This document shows positions 48,611 through 62,171 of a stretch of 64,000 nt of DNA, piece after piece. The stretch comes from Opisthorchis felineus (Eukaryota > Platyhelminthes > Trematoda > Opisthorchiida > Opisthorchiidae), in NCBI GenBank assembly GCA_004794785.1, contig SJOL01006765.1, positions 939,983-1,003,982 of the forward strand. Direction: 5' to 3'. Within the stretch, counting starts at the first letter, position 1. Each line of letters opens with the position of its first letter. The notes below the pieces were generated by a model. It was not told where the DNA came from. It did no database searches and saw only the letters and a list, made by a program, of their open reading frames with translations. Both the position numbers and the translations under genes were made by a program.

Positions 48611-48984
48611 AGCCGAATTTGTATGCATATGAGTGTTTGTTTCTTATTCGGGTCGTTTTTGGCTATTTTATATTTCTTACTGATTGATTCAAAGATGCTG
48701 TCGAAAACAAATTCCTTATTCCAAAAAAACTGGATGCAATTATCGTTCTTCTGGTTTGACCAATTCGGACCGTTAAATCCCATGTTAAAGAATTAATCAT
48801 GCTATTTCATCTAATTATTTCTAGTTTTCATCCCCATGTGTTGAAATCCCGTTAGGTGAAACTGAATCATTTTGAATCAACTTCTGTTTCAAAGAAAACA
48901 AGAGGCCAGGTATCTGAGCTGTTGATAAAATATACTCATTTACAAATTACTTTGACGTGAAAGGGAGATTCATAAACGAGACAC

Positions 48985-49170
48985 CTAGTTTTGTCTCCCA
49001 TTGGCACCAATGTAATTTGCAAGTGAGTGTATTTCGCCAGCTGTACACCATTTGTTATTCAGGTGGACCATAAGATCGATAACAACTCGGGGACTACGAC
49101 CATCTGATGATGAACCGGTGGTGGGTTGCCGAAGACTTCTAGTGACCCCGTGAGTAGTATTTTGTGCCAA
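48985..49170 (+). repeat. Inverted, decayed copy of the hammerhead repeat
   Basis: Opposite orientation to the 48.4-kb copy. It carries CTCGGGGACTACG, then CTGATGA followed directly by TGAACCGGTGGTGG, and ends in CCGTGAGTAGTA. The core CTGATGA survives, but stem II and the GAAA box are deleted or changed and the GTC triplet reads GTG, so this ribozyme should be dead. Together with 48.41-48.61 kb it makes an inverted pair about 0.4 kb apart within the intron. Confidence 0.65.
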
Positions 49171-52100
49171 TGTTTCTTACCAAACGATGGAGCAGTTCAT
49201 TTAACCTAACAGGATAATATTTATGGTGTGCGGACTCCCAGAGAAGTGGGCAACTGTGGAACATGTAAGCAGAAGAAGCAGAATAGGGAGTGAAAAAAGA
49301 CAGCTGTTATTAGGTCAGTCGGAAGCTTGTTATTTGAGGTCATCGACAGAGAGGGGAGACGCGTATAATGTTGTAAGTGCACCCAAACATTCTCCACAAA
49401 TAATGACAGTTTTTGTGCCATGATGTGATGATTTTGGGGAGTCACCTAGACTGGAGAGTGCGTGTATGAAACAATCACTTTTTGCGAAAGTGAAGGAGAT
49501 CTCAGTAGTATGCGAGAAACTTTCAACCGAAGTGCACCACAAGCACACGGCTCTGAACTTATAACAAAAGCCTCCTAACCCTTTTGGTATTAACTAACAG
49601 AATATTCGAAATTAGAAACTCTGTTTTTTGTAAAGGTTCAAAGCTGAATAAGTGAAAGAATATTGGGATTCCCAAACTGATACTGGTGATCACTGACATG
49701 ATTTATTCTCTTATCGTACTATTGGTACCTTCGTGCAATTGACAAAGACAAGGCATGGGTTTATACAAGAAACTGACTAGGCCAAGGCGATTTAAATTAT
49801 TAGAGTGGGTGGGTATCAAGAAACCTAAGGCAATGCCTTTACCCCCATTAAACGCCTTAGTGGTAATAATTTACGTATTTTGGTAAATTCAATAGAAGAA
49901 TCGTTGCGTTGTGCTTCTCTTCCTCTCAAGCCCATACGATGGCAGAATTTCCGCGTTTTTTTAAAGCCTTATCGGACATTTTCTGTGATCGATTTCTCCC
50001 CATGTCAAATAGCGTATTCATAATTGTGTCACATACCTCAAATTACACCTGATAAAACAACCGCGCACTGCAGGAAGGATACTTGAAAGTCGCAAGTACT
50101 TCCCTACTCGTTTCACCATGTTTGGGGTATATCACGTCTGCGTATCGCCCGGAATCTGAGATAACCACCCCGTGACTTATTCAGAGATTGTATGAAACTT
50201 TGCTTGTAAGCTTATATGAATGTTGAACATTTTTGAACAGAAATCTTGAGACAGCCTGTGTGCTGCACATTATGCCGAAGAGTATCAGCATGCTACTGAA
50301 TACTAGCGAGTCCGTCGAATTCCCCAATCTAATGATTTCAATATGCATATCAGCGCAAGAAACTTTGAGCTCAACAAAACTAATACCAGTTGAGCGCGGA
50401 ACTTGCCCGTATCATTCTTTACTGAGCATGTGATTTTATCGTCCGTGATCAGCAATCGCAAGCCATTCAGTGTCATTCTTAAGCACGAGGACCAAACACT
50501 CGGTGTGACTCGGGCGTAAAAGGATAATATTTAGAGTTGTTTTGACAGGTCTATAAAATATGTTCACATCGTTGTCAGCCTTCCACTGCATCCCTTCTCA
50601 CATCGACCACTCTTCCAATTCAGGCAGGATGATTTACGCCAGCAGTCGCTATATAACCTCTCATAATTTCGTAAGTGACCAAAATCATCATTCACTCACT
50701 CTATTTCGCCGCTGCGTTTTGGTCTATTTATCGCATGTGTGATGAGACTATGAATTGACCGATACCTGGACCTACACAAAACATGCGGCTGCCGAAGCAT
50801 GTGAAGTAGCCAGGAAGTGGTGTATCTGCTTTTGTCAGCTTTTCACCTCTAAATGCCATACTAGGCAAGCATCTAAGCACAATTTCTTGAAAGCAACATG
50901 CTGCCATTAATCTGCTGCTAAAGTTATCCAAACAACGGTTCTCTAATTTTATCTATCTGCTGCTAGGTTTCCGTGGGTGTCGTACTTGTGTTTCTATTCA
51001 ATTTGTCGCTAAATATGGGCACAATTTCTCACTAACACACGACAGTTTTTATTTTTTAATAACCCTTTGATAGCAGGTCAAACCAATGGTGAAGCAGAAA
51101 AATCAGCACGATTTATTTTCGGTCGTTTCAACTCCAAAATGGGGTTAACAGATATGGTGAAATACAGTAGTGTAGCCAGATTTACAAGAGCCGATTCCGT
51201 GTTGCGAGGAGTGGGCGGTTGTCCCGTCCAGCTAGTTGCTGCTTAAGACTTTGTTGAAGTCATTTGGTACGCCTTATCACCTGATCGTAGACAAATGCAT
51301 GCTGTTTACTATGTTCGGGAGCCGGATGCTTCCATAGAAAGCAGACTCATCCAAATATATAATGTCTTCTTCGTGAGAGGGTCAGTGAAAGGGAGGATTA
51401 GATAACCAGTCAAACTACTCCAGAGGTGGATACATATCGTCAGCACCTGGTGGGTAACTAAGATTGATATTGCTCTCTTAGGCGATATTACTCGTCACTT
51501 CGCTTGGTTTTAGACTTTAAATACTTTAGGTAAACGTAAATGAAACTGCAAACTGATTTGGTATAGCATAGCCTTTCAGCATAACAGAAATATAATTACT
51601 GTAATTTACTGTGTTTTGTTAAAAAGGGGCTAGCATTGCTTGAACAGGTTTAAATGTTGGGCAATTTCATTCACACAATAAAGCTAAAACATTTTCCTAA
51701 CTTAATCAAATTCATAAGAATTGGGGGGAAAAAGTCGCATTATCAGTGCGAAGCGTTTATCGATCAGTATTTGGTAGTGCAGCGCAGCATGTATTCGCCC
51801 TCAGGTAAGCAAGAAATTGTGCCAGGGTGACTCACAGTGATTAATCAGGTAGAATATACTGAAATACTCACACCGGTAGATAGTAATATATGTTGATGAA
51901 AAATACGGGTGGAATCAAACGCAGTAGTGCTATAGTGAATTAATATTCAATGAAGAAGCTAATATTAGAAACTGATCTCTAGAATAAGACGTTATAAAAT
52001 TCATAAATGGTATACAATAGCTGCAAGCCATTTCTTCGATAAGGTCTCCCACTTCAGGTGTATACACAAGTGGATTACAAGCCCAATGAGCTTAGAAGTG

Positions 52101-53257
52101 GGATGTCATTCAATAAAACTGAAGAATAATTGGCACTTAACTGAATCTTTCAGTATGTTTTAAGGAGGAAACATCGTTGAGCCCAAGTCCGTTCAATGTT
52201 CTATCTCGCTTTTTGTGACATAGTAATGCCTGCCGTAACCACATCTGCAGGTGCATTGTTTTTTGTCAAACATGAATTTATTACCCAAAAGGCACCTCAA
52301 ATAACTGGACTTACCGTAACTAGCCAACGATCGCTCCACATAAGAAACCCAAATATTCATCTAACTGACGACTATATTCAACCCACAAACCCCGAATTAT
52401 TGTTCCTTCAAATTTTTGTAACCTGTAAATAAACTTACTTGCATGGTAACCCTTCTCCAAAGCAGTGCGTCCAACCATTTTGTTGGGAATTACAACAACA
52501 ACTACAACTACTCAGTCTCGGAGTTGCAGACGTCTTCCCAGACCGAAAAATTTAATTATTCACTGGGGTCACCACTCGATGTGGGAACACCATGTGTAGC
52601 TCTTCCTTTGTCACATGTATAACACAAGTTTTCAACCTAAGTAATAAACGGGCCTACTTGTCTACAGTGGTTCAGTACTGTCTGTGTTTACGTCACGAAC
52701 ACGCGTGCAATTCTCTGAAACCCGTTGGCTTTCGGTACTGAAATTTCGCGTTATTTAATTGATTTTAAATAGACAGGTTCGTTAGGGTTTCGTTAGAATC
52801 CGTGCAAACAACATCACGTGACTGTAATGAATAAAGCGGTGTGACACTCAACAAACCCGTCTATATTAGTTTACACTTACCTGAAAAGCAATGCATACAA
52901 TTTAATTGCACTTTTTAAACAAACCTAAGAACGTTTCAAAAATGAATAGATCGATTCACCATTGGTTTAATTCAGCCTACACTCTACGGTAGACACAAAA
53001 ATATACAAATGAAAAATATCGTCTCTTTTCACATCAAAAACTGGTGGAATATAAAGGAAACTATGTAGGCATCAAAGAATAGTACAGTATCCTTAATTCC
53101 GTTTGTACTGTCCGCATTACATATTTCTACATCACAACGAGTAGTGTTCATCTGCATGGTGACCCAAAGTTCAACATAAAGGAGCACCACCGCTTAAAAT
53201 CAGCAACTTGTTCAGAAAAGTTTATTTCAGTGACTGAGGGATGAGTGGTACTATATC

Positions 53258-53485
53258 GTCTCTGTGCGTGAGTTAATCACACTGCTGATCACCTGCTTGT
53301 CTCCAAACCGTTAAGTGTTCAAACTACTAGCCCTAAGGTCGCATGTTCGAAACTTTCTATCGGAGTTTCGTGATGTGTGCACTGTTGACAATTTACAATA
53401 TAGATGAAACGGCTTTACAGTGGTTCTCGGTTCTTCAGAATAGATTGGCCTCACTTAAAGGGCGAAATGACAACTGAAAATATAT
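53258..53485 (+). mobile_element. SINE-like repeat, copy 3 (in the large intron)
   Basis: GCGTGAGTTAATCACACTGC, GTGTTCAAACTACTAGCC, the B-box-like GTTCGAAAC, then TAGATGAAACGGCTTTACAG, AGATTGGCCTCACTTAAAGG and GCGAAATGACAACTGAAAAT. This is the most complete copy of the 3' part. Confidence 0.6.
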
Positions 53486-53626
53486 TCCGCCAAACTTCGT
53501 GCCTCAATACTTATCGGCTTATCCATAACATCCAACTTATCTGACAGATATACCAATGTACATGGCACCTAAAAATTCACAGTTGGTCTTCCCTATTTAG
53601 ACTTTTGGTTTTAATCACAACTAGCT

Positions 53627-53655
53627 GCCAGTGCTTGCCAGTGTTTGCCAATGCA
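53627..53655. repeat. Short tandem repeat (TGCCAGTGCT-type)
   Basis: Three imperfect 10-bp units, TGCCAGTGCT, TGCCAGTGTT and TGCCAATGCA, inside the large intron. Confidence 0.7.
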
Positions 53656-54114
53656 CTGTGCGCAGCTATGTCATACCAAAAGTCGCTTTGGCCAATCCAC
53701 TCGGGGTCTTCCTGTATGATAATAGTGGAAAACATGGTTGGAGATTATATCCCTCAAGCATAGAAACATCAAATTATCTTTCGTTTGCTGATAATTTTTG
53801 AGCCGTTGTCAGTGCCGACGATAAACTGGTATTGACAGAGAGTCATGGGATCACAAACGTTCAGTATGAAAGTATGACAACAGAGGGTGGTAAGATAATC
53901 AGCAAATTCCTCTAAGGTCTGGTTATGGGGCATGCCCACAGCCTGGTTGAAAATATTCCGTCTAAATCGACGTGACAACTGGGCACAAACAATATCATGT
54001 TGTCAATCGTCATAGTCGCACGGAAGTGAACATATGGTTGGCGAAAACTCCGGGAGTGGGTCTACGTGATGAATACCAAGAAGGATGAAGCCGGTTGTGA
54101 GCTCTCAGTTATTT

Positions 54115-54140
54115 TTCAGCAACCTTGTGAGTAGTGTGTT
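54115..54140 (+). repeat. Short terminal fragment of the hammerhead repeat
   Basis: TTTTTCAGCAACCTTGTGAG followed by TAGTG matches the end motif of the family, in reverse orientation. No ribozyme or other family block is recognisable beside it. Confidence 0.45.
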
Positions 54141-55457
54141 GCCTCAAAGGGATACTAGAGTGATTACTCTTAGGCACGGTGGTCAACTGGCAACAGCTTA
54201 GCGGTCCTAGAGGTCACAGCTGTAAACAAAAAAGTTCATAGCAGTTTTTATGTAGAATCTATTACTCAGAATCTGATTGAAGTGTGAGACGCTTTATAAA
54301 AACCTGGTGATTACATGGGTCGCCTTTCAAAGCAAACTAATAATAGTATTTGTACTATGGTGAAATAATTAACTACCGAATCAGAGACTTTTGACGGAGC
54401 TACGAATCACTGGTGGATTTGACCTTGAAATCTAGACAGTTCTTTGGTACACAGAATAAACCGCATGCACGCGGTTGCATAGTCACTACTAATTATGGAG
54501 GATAATTTGGTTACAAAAGGGCCTCAATTAAGGATTGTTAGCCTAACATACACCTTTGATCGCAGGCGCGAATTCTCTTCTGATATGGTGAATAATTTGA
54601 CAAGAGTAAGCAAGGAAGTCCCTGACATATCCGCCATGTTACCTTGTGTACTTCGACTTTGTTTCGCAGTTCTTCGTCTGCCTCTTGTTTATACTGAAAT
54701 CTGGGTGATAGGGAAGTTTAAACAGCGCAGTTAGGAGACCTACGCTGGCAGACGCATACACTTCGCACTGGCTCATCAGTAATAAATAACCAATAAAACG
54801 AAAATGGAAGTTTTAAGGTCCCCATATAAGTAGGTTATTCGCGTGATTACAGACTGATCGGTCAATGAAACGAAACAGCAATGGTGTCATGCCCAAGAAA
54901 CCAATCACTGAGTAAGTTTGCGCACAAAATAAAGGCTTTTGAGTGAAAATATCTTGCAATTCAATGTTCTTGTCACACAATGTCGGTTTAGGTCTGCCAA
55001 AAAATACATTACTTCTCCGTAAACCTGATTTGAAATTCAGTGGTCAGTCTTAACGTGGTTGCAGAAGACCCATTTTGACCGTTGCCCCATAGTCACTTGT
55101 GATAAACCCGTCAGTATCGGGATCGCCACTACACGCTTTTGAGTTGTTCACTCCTCAACATAAGCAAGCTAACAGGCATGAAGAAGAAGATCTTGGGTAG
55201 CCTAAGCAAATAGCATCAAAAGACAGCAGTGAAACAATGCACTCCTCCTTGTAAATTGCACTAAATGAGATTTTATGAAATAAAATTTGCTTAGCAGTGT
55301 TCCATACTCTCGAAGTGGCTAGCGGATTTTAAAAGGAAAACAGTGATTACACTATCCACAGTTTTAAAAACTATGACGAATCCCAGAGTTTCTTATTTGA
55401 GACTGTCTGATCCACTATTAGTTGACTGAGTGTCGAAATAATTGAAATCGGCACAGC

Positions 55458-55560
55458 TAATGATTTCCAATAAGAATAGCTTTACTGTGCTTCTGGGCTT
55501 TTCAGCATAGACTGGTTCCACTTACATGGCACACTTTGCAGTGAAAACTACCTTAATTTG
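55458..55560 (+). mobile_element. SINE-like repeat, 3' fragment (in the large intron)
   Basis: TGATTTCCAATAAGAATAGC, CTTTACTGTGCTTCTGGGCT, TTTCAGCATAGACTGGTTCC and ACTTACATGGCAC align with the 3' half of the 53.3-kb and 27.1-kb copies. The promoter half is missing. Confidence 0.5.
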
Positions 55561-58500
55561 CAAGTATATGTGTAACTTCCCCAGTTCAATTGTATCACTA
55601 CCAATTATTGTCACCCACTGATAAATAATTATTGATTGATTGATGCAATTTAAGTGACTGTTGTCTTAGAGAGTAGCTGTTCACCGAAGAAAATTAAGCT
55701 TTTTTTCTCTCTTAAAACATTGGCTCCGTTTTTGTTAAACACATCGAAACCAAGCTCAATCTCGCACGAAAGACGAGTTTACCAAGGCAAAAGTAGTCTA
55801 TTGGTAACTTCTTTAGAAATAATAACTTAACCTTCCTATATTCGTTTATCTCATCAGTTCGTCAATTCTCTCGTTTGATAATATTCGCTTTCAAAACAAA
55901 ACCCATTCCATCAATCTTGCAAATGTACCTTTTTCTTATCCATTGAGTTCAGATGAGGAACCTTAACCTACTTACATGGTTAAGTAGTTCTCAGACAAAT
56001 TATGACCAGAATATAACTCTGCACGTTGCACAGAAAGCGTACCAATTACAACGCAACAGGCTGTCAATTTCTCCCTAATTGAACGAGGCACAAGACTTTC
56101 CAAGTGCATCCAGAAACAGACTGCTCAAAGGAATTAGAGTTAGCTATACAACAAGTGGAAATCGTACGAGAATTCACCATTCACGTACCGATGCCGATTC
56201 GTGGTTGCACTACCAAGACAAGATGAATCCAAAGGCTACAGTGGCATTGGTTGGACGTCTTCTGGAAAGAGAGATGAACCCATTTAGTCCAGACACTGTT
56301 AGAATTTGCAAAAACCTAGTATCTTCTTTGTGTTTGTTACTTCCTGATTGCCCAAGCAAACCTTGTGAATTTGTTTCAACTGCGAGCATTTTTGGCAAGA
56401 AAAGTATAATTTTTTACCTTGTTAAATGAACGTAGGTGACATGTTCGGAGGTGTTAGTTTTTCCTTGATCTTCAGTAAAATTTTGGCCGATTTGCCATTC
56501 AATTCAGACTAGCAAAATACCACAAAATTTCTGAATTACTTCTCTCTTGAACCAGGAATCTTAACGAAAGAAAGGAAGCGTGTTCCTCCATTCATGCTTG
56601 TTTTTTTTCAGTTTTCTATGTTGTCTTGACTTCCGGGAATGTACTTTGGACAAACTACGTTCCCTACGCACTCCGGCAATGAACCGTTCATCAGTTAAGC
56701 CATTAGAATGACGACAGCATCGAGAAAAAAGCCCAGCATAGCATTTCTACCTTCCACTCCTCCCATTCGTTCCGCTATGCAAACTTGGATTGATATCAAT
56801 ATTTGTCAAACCTCGCGTTTCCTCTACATCGCTTCTCTTTCTGTCCGTTTTAACTCCCTGTAGTATATACAGTCCAACAAACTAGTCGAAAATGAGAGTT
56901 TTTCCCGCTTAACCACTTAATGTTCCAGATAGTGCATGCACCAGGGACAAAAATCATCCACAGAATACTATCGTTGTAGCTCTTAGCAGCTTTAAGAATC
57001 TACAAATGCCGAAGTTTTATTAGCGTTAGGGAGCCGGACTACTTGAAAATCACTGCCTTATCGATCATCGGGATTGCTAACAGAATAAGCCCACATGAAA
57101 TCACGTGACACATTGGCAAGCTGCCCAACCGGTAAAGCGTTAGCACACCATATGTACTGCGATATCCTAGTTACCAAGTGGACTAGTTCTGTCCTCGTAA
57201 CATCAGTACACCTAAGAAATTTTTCATACACCACAATCACATGATAACCATCCTGACATTTACTGATCTATCGGAAATCCTACTCTTACTGCGATCAGCT
57301 GTTGCTTGGTGTTTTTGTTTGAAGTCCCTATGAGATGCTAATATGTAAATTTATCAGTTATAATCCGTAGGTAAGTGTATTTTCTGTTGGAGGTAGTCTG
57401 TTAGCTCATCCTAGAACCTCAGAAAGGTAAACTTAGCAGTGGCTGAAATTCCGTTTGACGGCCTGAGTGGAAACTGTTTATCTCAAAGCTGTAAATCAGT
57501 GGGATCAAGGTAGACAAGTGCATTACCCGCTAATCGGGGCCAGCGACGAATCGCTATAACATAGCATACGGACATTTAGGGTGATATAAATCAATCACAG
57601 TGAACTGTCTACCTCATGGGGCTGCAGCAGTCAGTGTCCCTTCTGAAAAAAGATTAACGGATCAGAAAAGAAACCAGAAGGAAATGAAGAGTCTATCACA
57701 TTTTTCGGTCGTTTGCGATGAATTAACATTACTAGTTGGTCGAGATTTTACGTGCAGGCAAATTTTGAGAGGTGATCAGCATTTCTATCATCGAAGACAC
57801 CAATATTGCTAGTAAAACCCATTCCGATAACGGTGAAATGTAAATGACATTTAGCCAAAACCAAAAAAACTGTTCCCAAAGAGAGCAATTACAGTTTATC
57901 TTTTGTTACTGCGTACTTACAGTAGACCTGACGCTGCACTAGAGTTTAAATTCCCCAGTTCGTGTTGACCTTAATTCAGTGTAGATAAACCTACACGTTT
58001 TTCTTAAGTTCTGTATCGATTTCTTCAGTCAGTTTGTGCAGCCGTTTAAACACTGGTCAGATTTTGACTCCTATCTTGAGTACCAAAGCCTAAAATGGCA
58101 TTTTCCAGAACCTAGAAGTATAACTTCTTTGACAACCTGTTCTCATTCTGCTATAGAAAGTAACGCTCATTTCACCCATAGGAAATGTAAAGTGAATAAC
58201 TTGAAATCTGGGACCAATTCGTGTGAAAGAGTAAAAACACTTTTGAGAGCTGGAACACCGAGTGGCATTTCATTTCTACAGAGATAGCTATCCACTCATT
58301 GTAGATAATTAACTATTTCTCGGTGGCTTAACTCTTCTTGGGAGGGAAACGTTTGACCGTACGGTTGTGGCAATAGTGTCACTTACCTTCGGTTCCTTTA
58401 AGCCACTGTTTCATCTAGGGTTGTTCTTGGGCATGTGAATGTGAATATTCGTATCTTTCTATTCTCCTCTTCCCGTCAAGTGATATTTTTGTATCGTAGA

Positions 58501-61500
58501 GATGATGACTTCATGCATAGAAGCTTCCGTCTCTGCTTACCCTCAACAGTTGTGCCGCTACCTATAAAACATTATCTAGGATAAAAAAGATTTTGCGTGC
58601 CAAATGGCTTCTTACTAGTTAATCTGTGATGCACATTACCAGGTCACTGAGTTATCTTCACCTTTGTGTAATATGTCTATAACCGTATCTTGACCCTTCC
58701 ATCAGGAAAATTCACATCATTTTCCTTGTGAGCGTCAAAACCGCGTAGATGAAGAGTGTTTTTCCGTTCACCTCCATCACCTTATTGATTCCGGTGTGAC
58801 AAGAAGTGGGAACTACCAGTAGAAGGTCAATCATTCCGTATTTTCCTAAGGTGACTGGATAATATATCGATCATTGTGGCTATTCTGGACACAACGGGCA
58901 CACCGCTGACTAATACACAGCGTCGTCTCAGAACAACAGGATTCTAAAGACACATGCCCGAAGCAGAGTTGGGATTGTTAACTGATATTCCAATAATTGC
59001 TTTTTGATACGATACAGTCAGCAAGGAAACGGTTGATTCACACAACCAGAGGAGCTTGCTTATTTTAGGCAAAAAAGTGGCTATCCATTCTGTCCTACAA
59101 GTAGTCCTTTGGAAGGGCAGCCCACGCTCTTTCATAGAGTAATATTAAAATCATTTGGCAAGTCCGGGTAAATGAAGGAAAAGCATGAAACCTGTGGTTT
59201 TCGTCTGTCTGCAGTGTCTTTTTGGAGCAAGATATGTGTGGGACTGATGAGTCTGCAATAAACTGAGTGAACTTGTTATTCGTATGGTAATGAAAGTTAC
59301 CGTTCAGGCTGTCACCAATTTGTCACATGGTGAAAAATGCCACAAACTTTCTTTCACTTCTGTCTTAAAGCTTGCTATTTCTTCAAGCGGATGTTTCAGA
59401 ACCGGTCTTTCTGTTTAGTCATGTCTTCTGTGCCTTTTGGGATCCGTGCGCCGCTTTTGCTGTATCCTTATGATAACATCGGATCCAAGGTGATTGGCCT
59501 CTGCCAAAATGGTCAATGGGCAGTGGGAGTCATCAGAAAATTTTCGATTGATATCATCATGAATTTTTCGACAGGTTAGGTTGGAGTCCGCATTTTGCTA
59601 GAATCATGTTGATATTGTTTTGCTTATCATTGTTTGCCCCATGAAATCTCCTTTGGATACATCCATTAGTTCTGTAAAAGTAAACATTTCCTTTTCTGTC
59701 TGGTCACCCTTACATTAAAATGCGCACGCTGGTTTATATATCTTGGTAAGGTTAGTATCATTGGTAGGTTGCAGATAACTCTGCACTCAGTCTAATAAAC
59801 AGTGTCCCTCTATCTGGATGATCTTTCGAGTGTCAAGTTTGTCACCAAATGAAAGGACTCTTCACTGCAGGCCTTGTCTTTCAATAACTTCAACAAGCTT
59901 CTATTCCAACCTTTTGCTGTTTAGGCACATCTGGAAACATGTTAACTTAAATTTAGAGGTGACCAGGCCTTCGGATGTGCGTGAAGCCAAAAACTACGGA
60001 TGGAATGAGTACGCTTTCGACTGGAACATCTGGTAGCACCTACTCAATCAAACCGCCTAAATAGAATGTGCTAACAACAACTTAACCTGAACATTATCAA
60101 AAAAATTTAAGCATACTGATGCCGTGGGTGTAACGAACTTCGGGTAGTGTGGCTAAAAGCATCGGTGAGTGAACTTAATCCGTGTTGAATTTGACCGTTG
60201 GAATATGACAAAGGTAAAGAAAGAATGGCGTTCCTTGTCGCCTCTAGCATCAACCAGGTTCAGAGTCATTTCTGAGAGGTTTATCAGTTTATATCAAAAG
60301 GGTGATTGATACAAAGCAAATCATTGATCATACAAACTTCTAAACAGGTGGTGACGTTTCATAGGTTCTTCTATGTCCCTTGATCACGGCAGTCATCTTA
60401 ACCACCGTATATTTTAATTACTTCAGACCCCATATTATCACTTTTCAATAGCAGCTTTTCATCAAGCCGTTTGAACCAATGACATCATGGGTTTCACTCA
60501 GTTGTTGTATAATCCTATATTTTTATATACGATAATCGGACTCATTGGGTTTTTGTACTTCTTGATGTTCATTGCGTATGTATAACTTTAACTGATGCCC
60601 TTTGTCGATAGGGCACCGATCCGATATCGTTCCTCTTCACCATCATCCTGTCAACTACTTTGGATGTGAATCCCCAGACCAGTGACCCAGCAGTTGTGAT
60701 GGTGTTCAAGCGGTGATGAGCTGCTGGAGCCGAAAATCTAGACGTCACTCTTCCAGTTACTTCAACCTATACTGAATTGCTGAACATAACTGTTCACTTG
60801 TCTCCCACATGATTGACCTCACCAGTCTTACCAAACGTGAGAGAGATTCAAGGCCGGCAGGTTTCTGTAAAGAAGCTGAACACGTGGCCACCCGTCCGCA
60901 GGTTTCATGTGTTGCGCGGCTCTAAAGTTCTGCTGTGAGGATGAAACCATCTGAAAATCTGTCGAATTGGACGTTAAACTATTTGTATCCCACGTATCCC
61001 ACGTCATCGTCGTCACTGAGACCTTGAGGAATACCATCACAGAAGTTCGGAATTTAACTGAATTCTTGTTCTGAAGTTCCCTTGGGGCTCCGGGAAGCTT
61101 ATTTACATCGAGAATTTGTTTAAAGTTCGACCCATCGGGTATTTGTAGATAGAATGCCTCTTGAGTAGTTTTGTTCTATTCGACGCAGACCAGGCGATTA
61201 AGATCACGTACATTAGTTTGTTTGCCTTGGCTTTCTCCGCGCTCTATCAATACCTACTTAATACCAGCCGGGGACAAAAGCGTGTTACACCTGACTTTAT
61301 GGTCCACTTGTAGAACTCCTCGGATGATATGATATGATTCAGAAAAACCTGTCTTGTTTTGTCACGCGCATACATTTGACGATTAAATGTCAGCAACCTG
61401 AAGTGAACCAGGTTTTTCCGGATGTCATCTTGTGCTTTTTGGAATTGAATAGTGTCACTTGCAGTCCTTTGGATGTAACTATGTCCAAACTGCACAGGCA

Positions 61501-61832
61501 AAGGAGGATTAGCTAATTTCTGGTTTCCAATGCCAGCTAGGCACAGCAGAGTATGAATTTACAAGGCGGGTCGTGCGGATAACCTCGCCTTGTTTTCGTT
61601 TGGATCTGTTAAGCTGGATAGTTGACTCTTAACAACAATGAGGCAGTAAGACCTGCTTTCTATGGAAGGCTTCCATGGGGTAACTTGTTCATAATGTTTC
61701 GTTTCCTGCGCTGTTGGATCTCTAGGATACTAGATATCTAAAAACCGAATATCCTCTACATCAATCCATCTTGTAATGTGCGTCATACTAGTCACATGTC
61801 GGCTGTATTTTCGACCTTTTTCTATCCGCTAG

Positions 61833-61984
61833 GTTACAAAAAACGGTTTGGCATTTCAACAGGGCGTTGAAGTCGGTGACGTGATTGTAAGTATTTGCAA
61901 AACGTTGACGGTGGGCAAAACACATGATCAACTGAAAGCGGAAATTCTCCGAGCTGGAAATGATCTCGATTTGGTGCTGATTCG
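61833..61984 (+). CDS. Exon 2 of the PDZ gene: remainder of the PDZ domain
   Basis: The exon follows a pyrimidine-rich acceptor (TTTTTCTATCCGCTAG) and reads in phase 0, giving VTKNGLAFQQGVEVGD and then VIVSICKTLTVGKTHDQLKA, ending in DLDLVLIR. These are the standard PDZ elements. The GLAFQQGVEVGD stretch corresponds to the usual 'G.A...G.L..GD' helix and turn. VIVSI is a beta strand. THDQLKAEI is the peptide-binding alpha helix with a His at its start, the residue typical of class I PDZ domains that bind S/T-x-hydrophobic C-termini. DLDLVLIR is the last strand. Joined to exon 1 it completes one PDZ of ordinary length (about 85 residues). The donor CG|GTAAGA at 61984/61985 leaves phase 2. There are no in-frame stops. 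The match in fold, phase and splice sites makes the 16.8-kb connection secure. Confidence 0.88.
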
Positions 61985-62171
61985 GTAAGATACATTACAG
62001 ACAGTTTTGCTTTGATGGGTACGACATTGTGTTTTACATGAACTTTGATTATTTACGGTTGCTAACATATATATTTTTGAGTGAAAGGCAGCAATACCGT
62101 AAAGGTCAGTGAATAAAGTATGTATGGTTCCCTTTGTTCTATTGACGTCTGCACTGGATTGTATTCCATAG

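Larger units (their letters stand above)
45023..61832 (+). other. Giant intron (16.8 kb) splitting the PDZ domain
   Basis: The intron runs from GTAAGT to a polypyrimidine-AG acceptor, phase 0 on both sides, and interrupts the PDZ between its second and third structural elements. It contains an antisense hammerhead ribozyme repeat (48.41-48.61 kb), an inverted relative (48.98-49.17 kb), SINE-like copies (53.26-53.49 and 55.46-55.56 kb) and a short repeat-end fragment at 54.12 kb. In 45.1-48.4, 49.2-53.2 and 55.6-61.8 kb I recognise nothing. The open frames there, including those at 45.68-46.08, 56.08-56.43 and 58.04-58.29 kb, are no longer than chance allows and match no family I know. Confidence 0.8.

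Noticed and set aside
56079..56429. 116-codon frame in the large intron as a nested gene or extra exon
   Set aside because: It starts at TTG and has no recognisable domain, and the PDZ halves already join directly across it.
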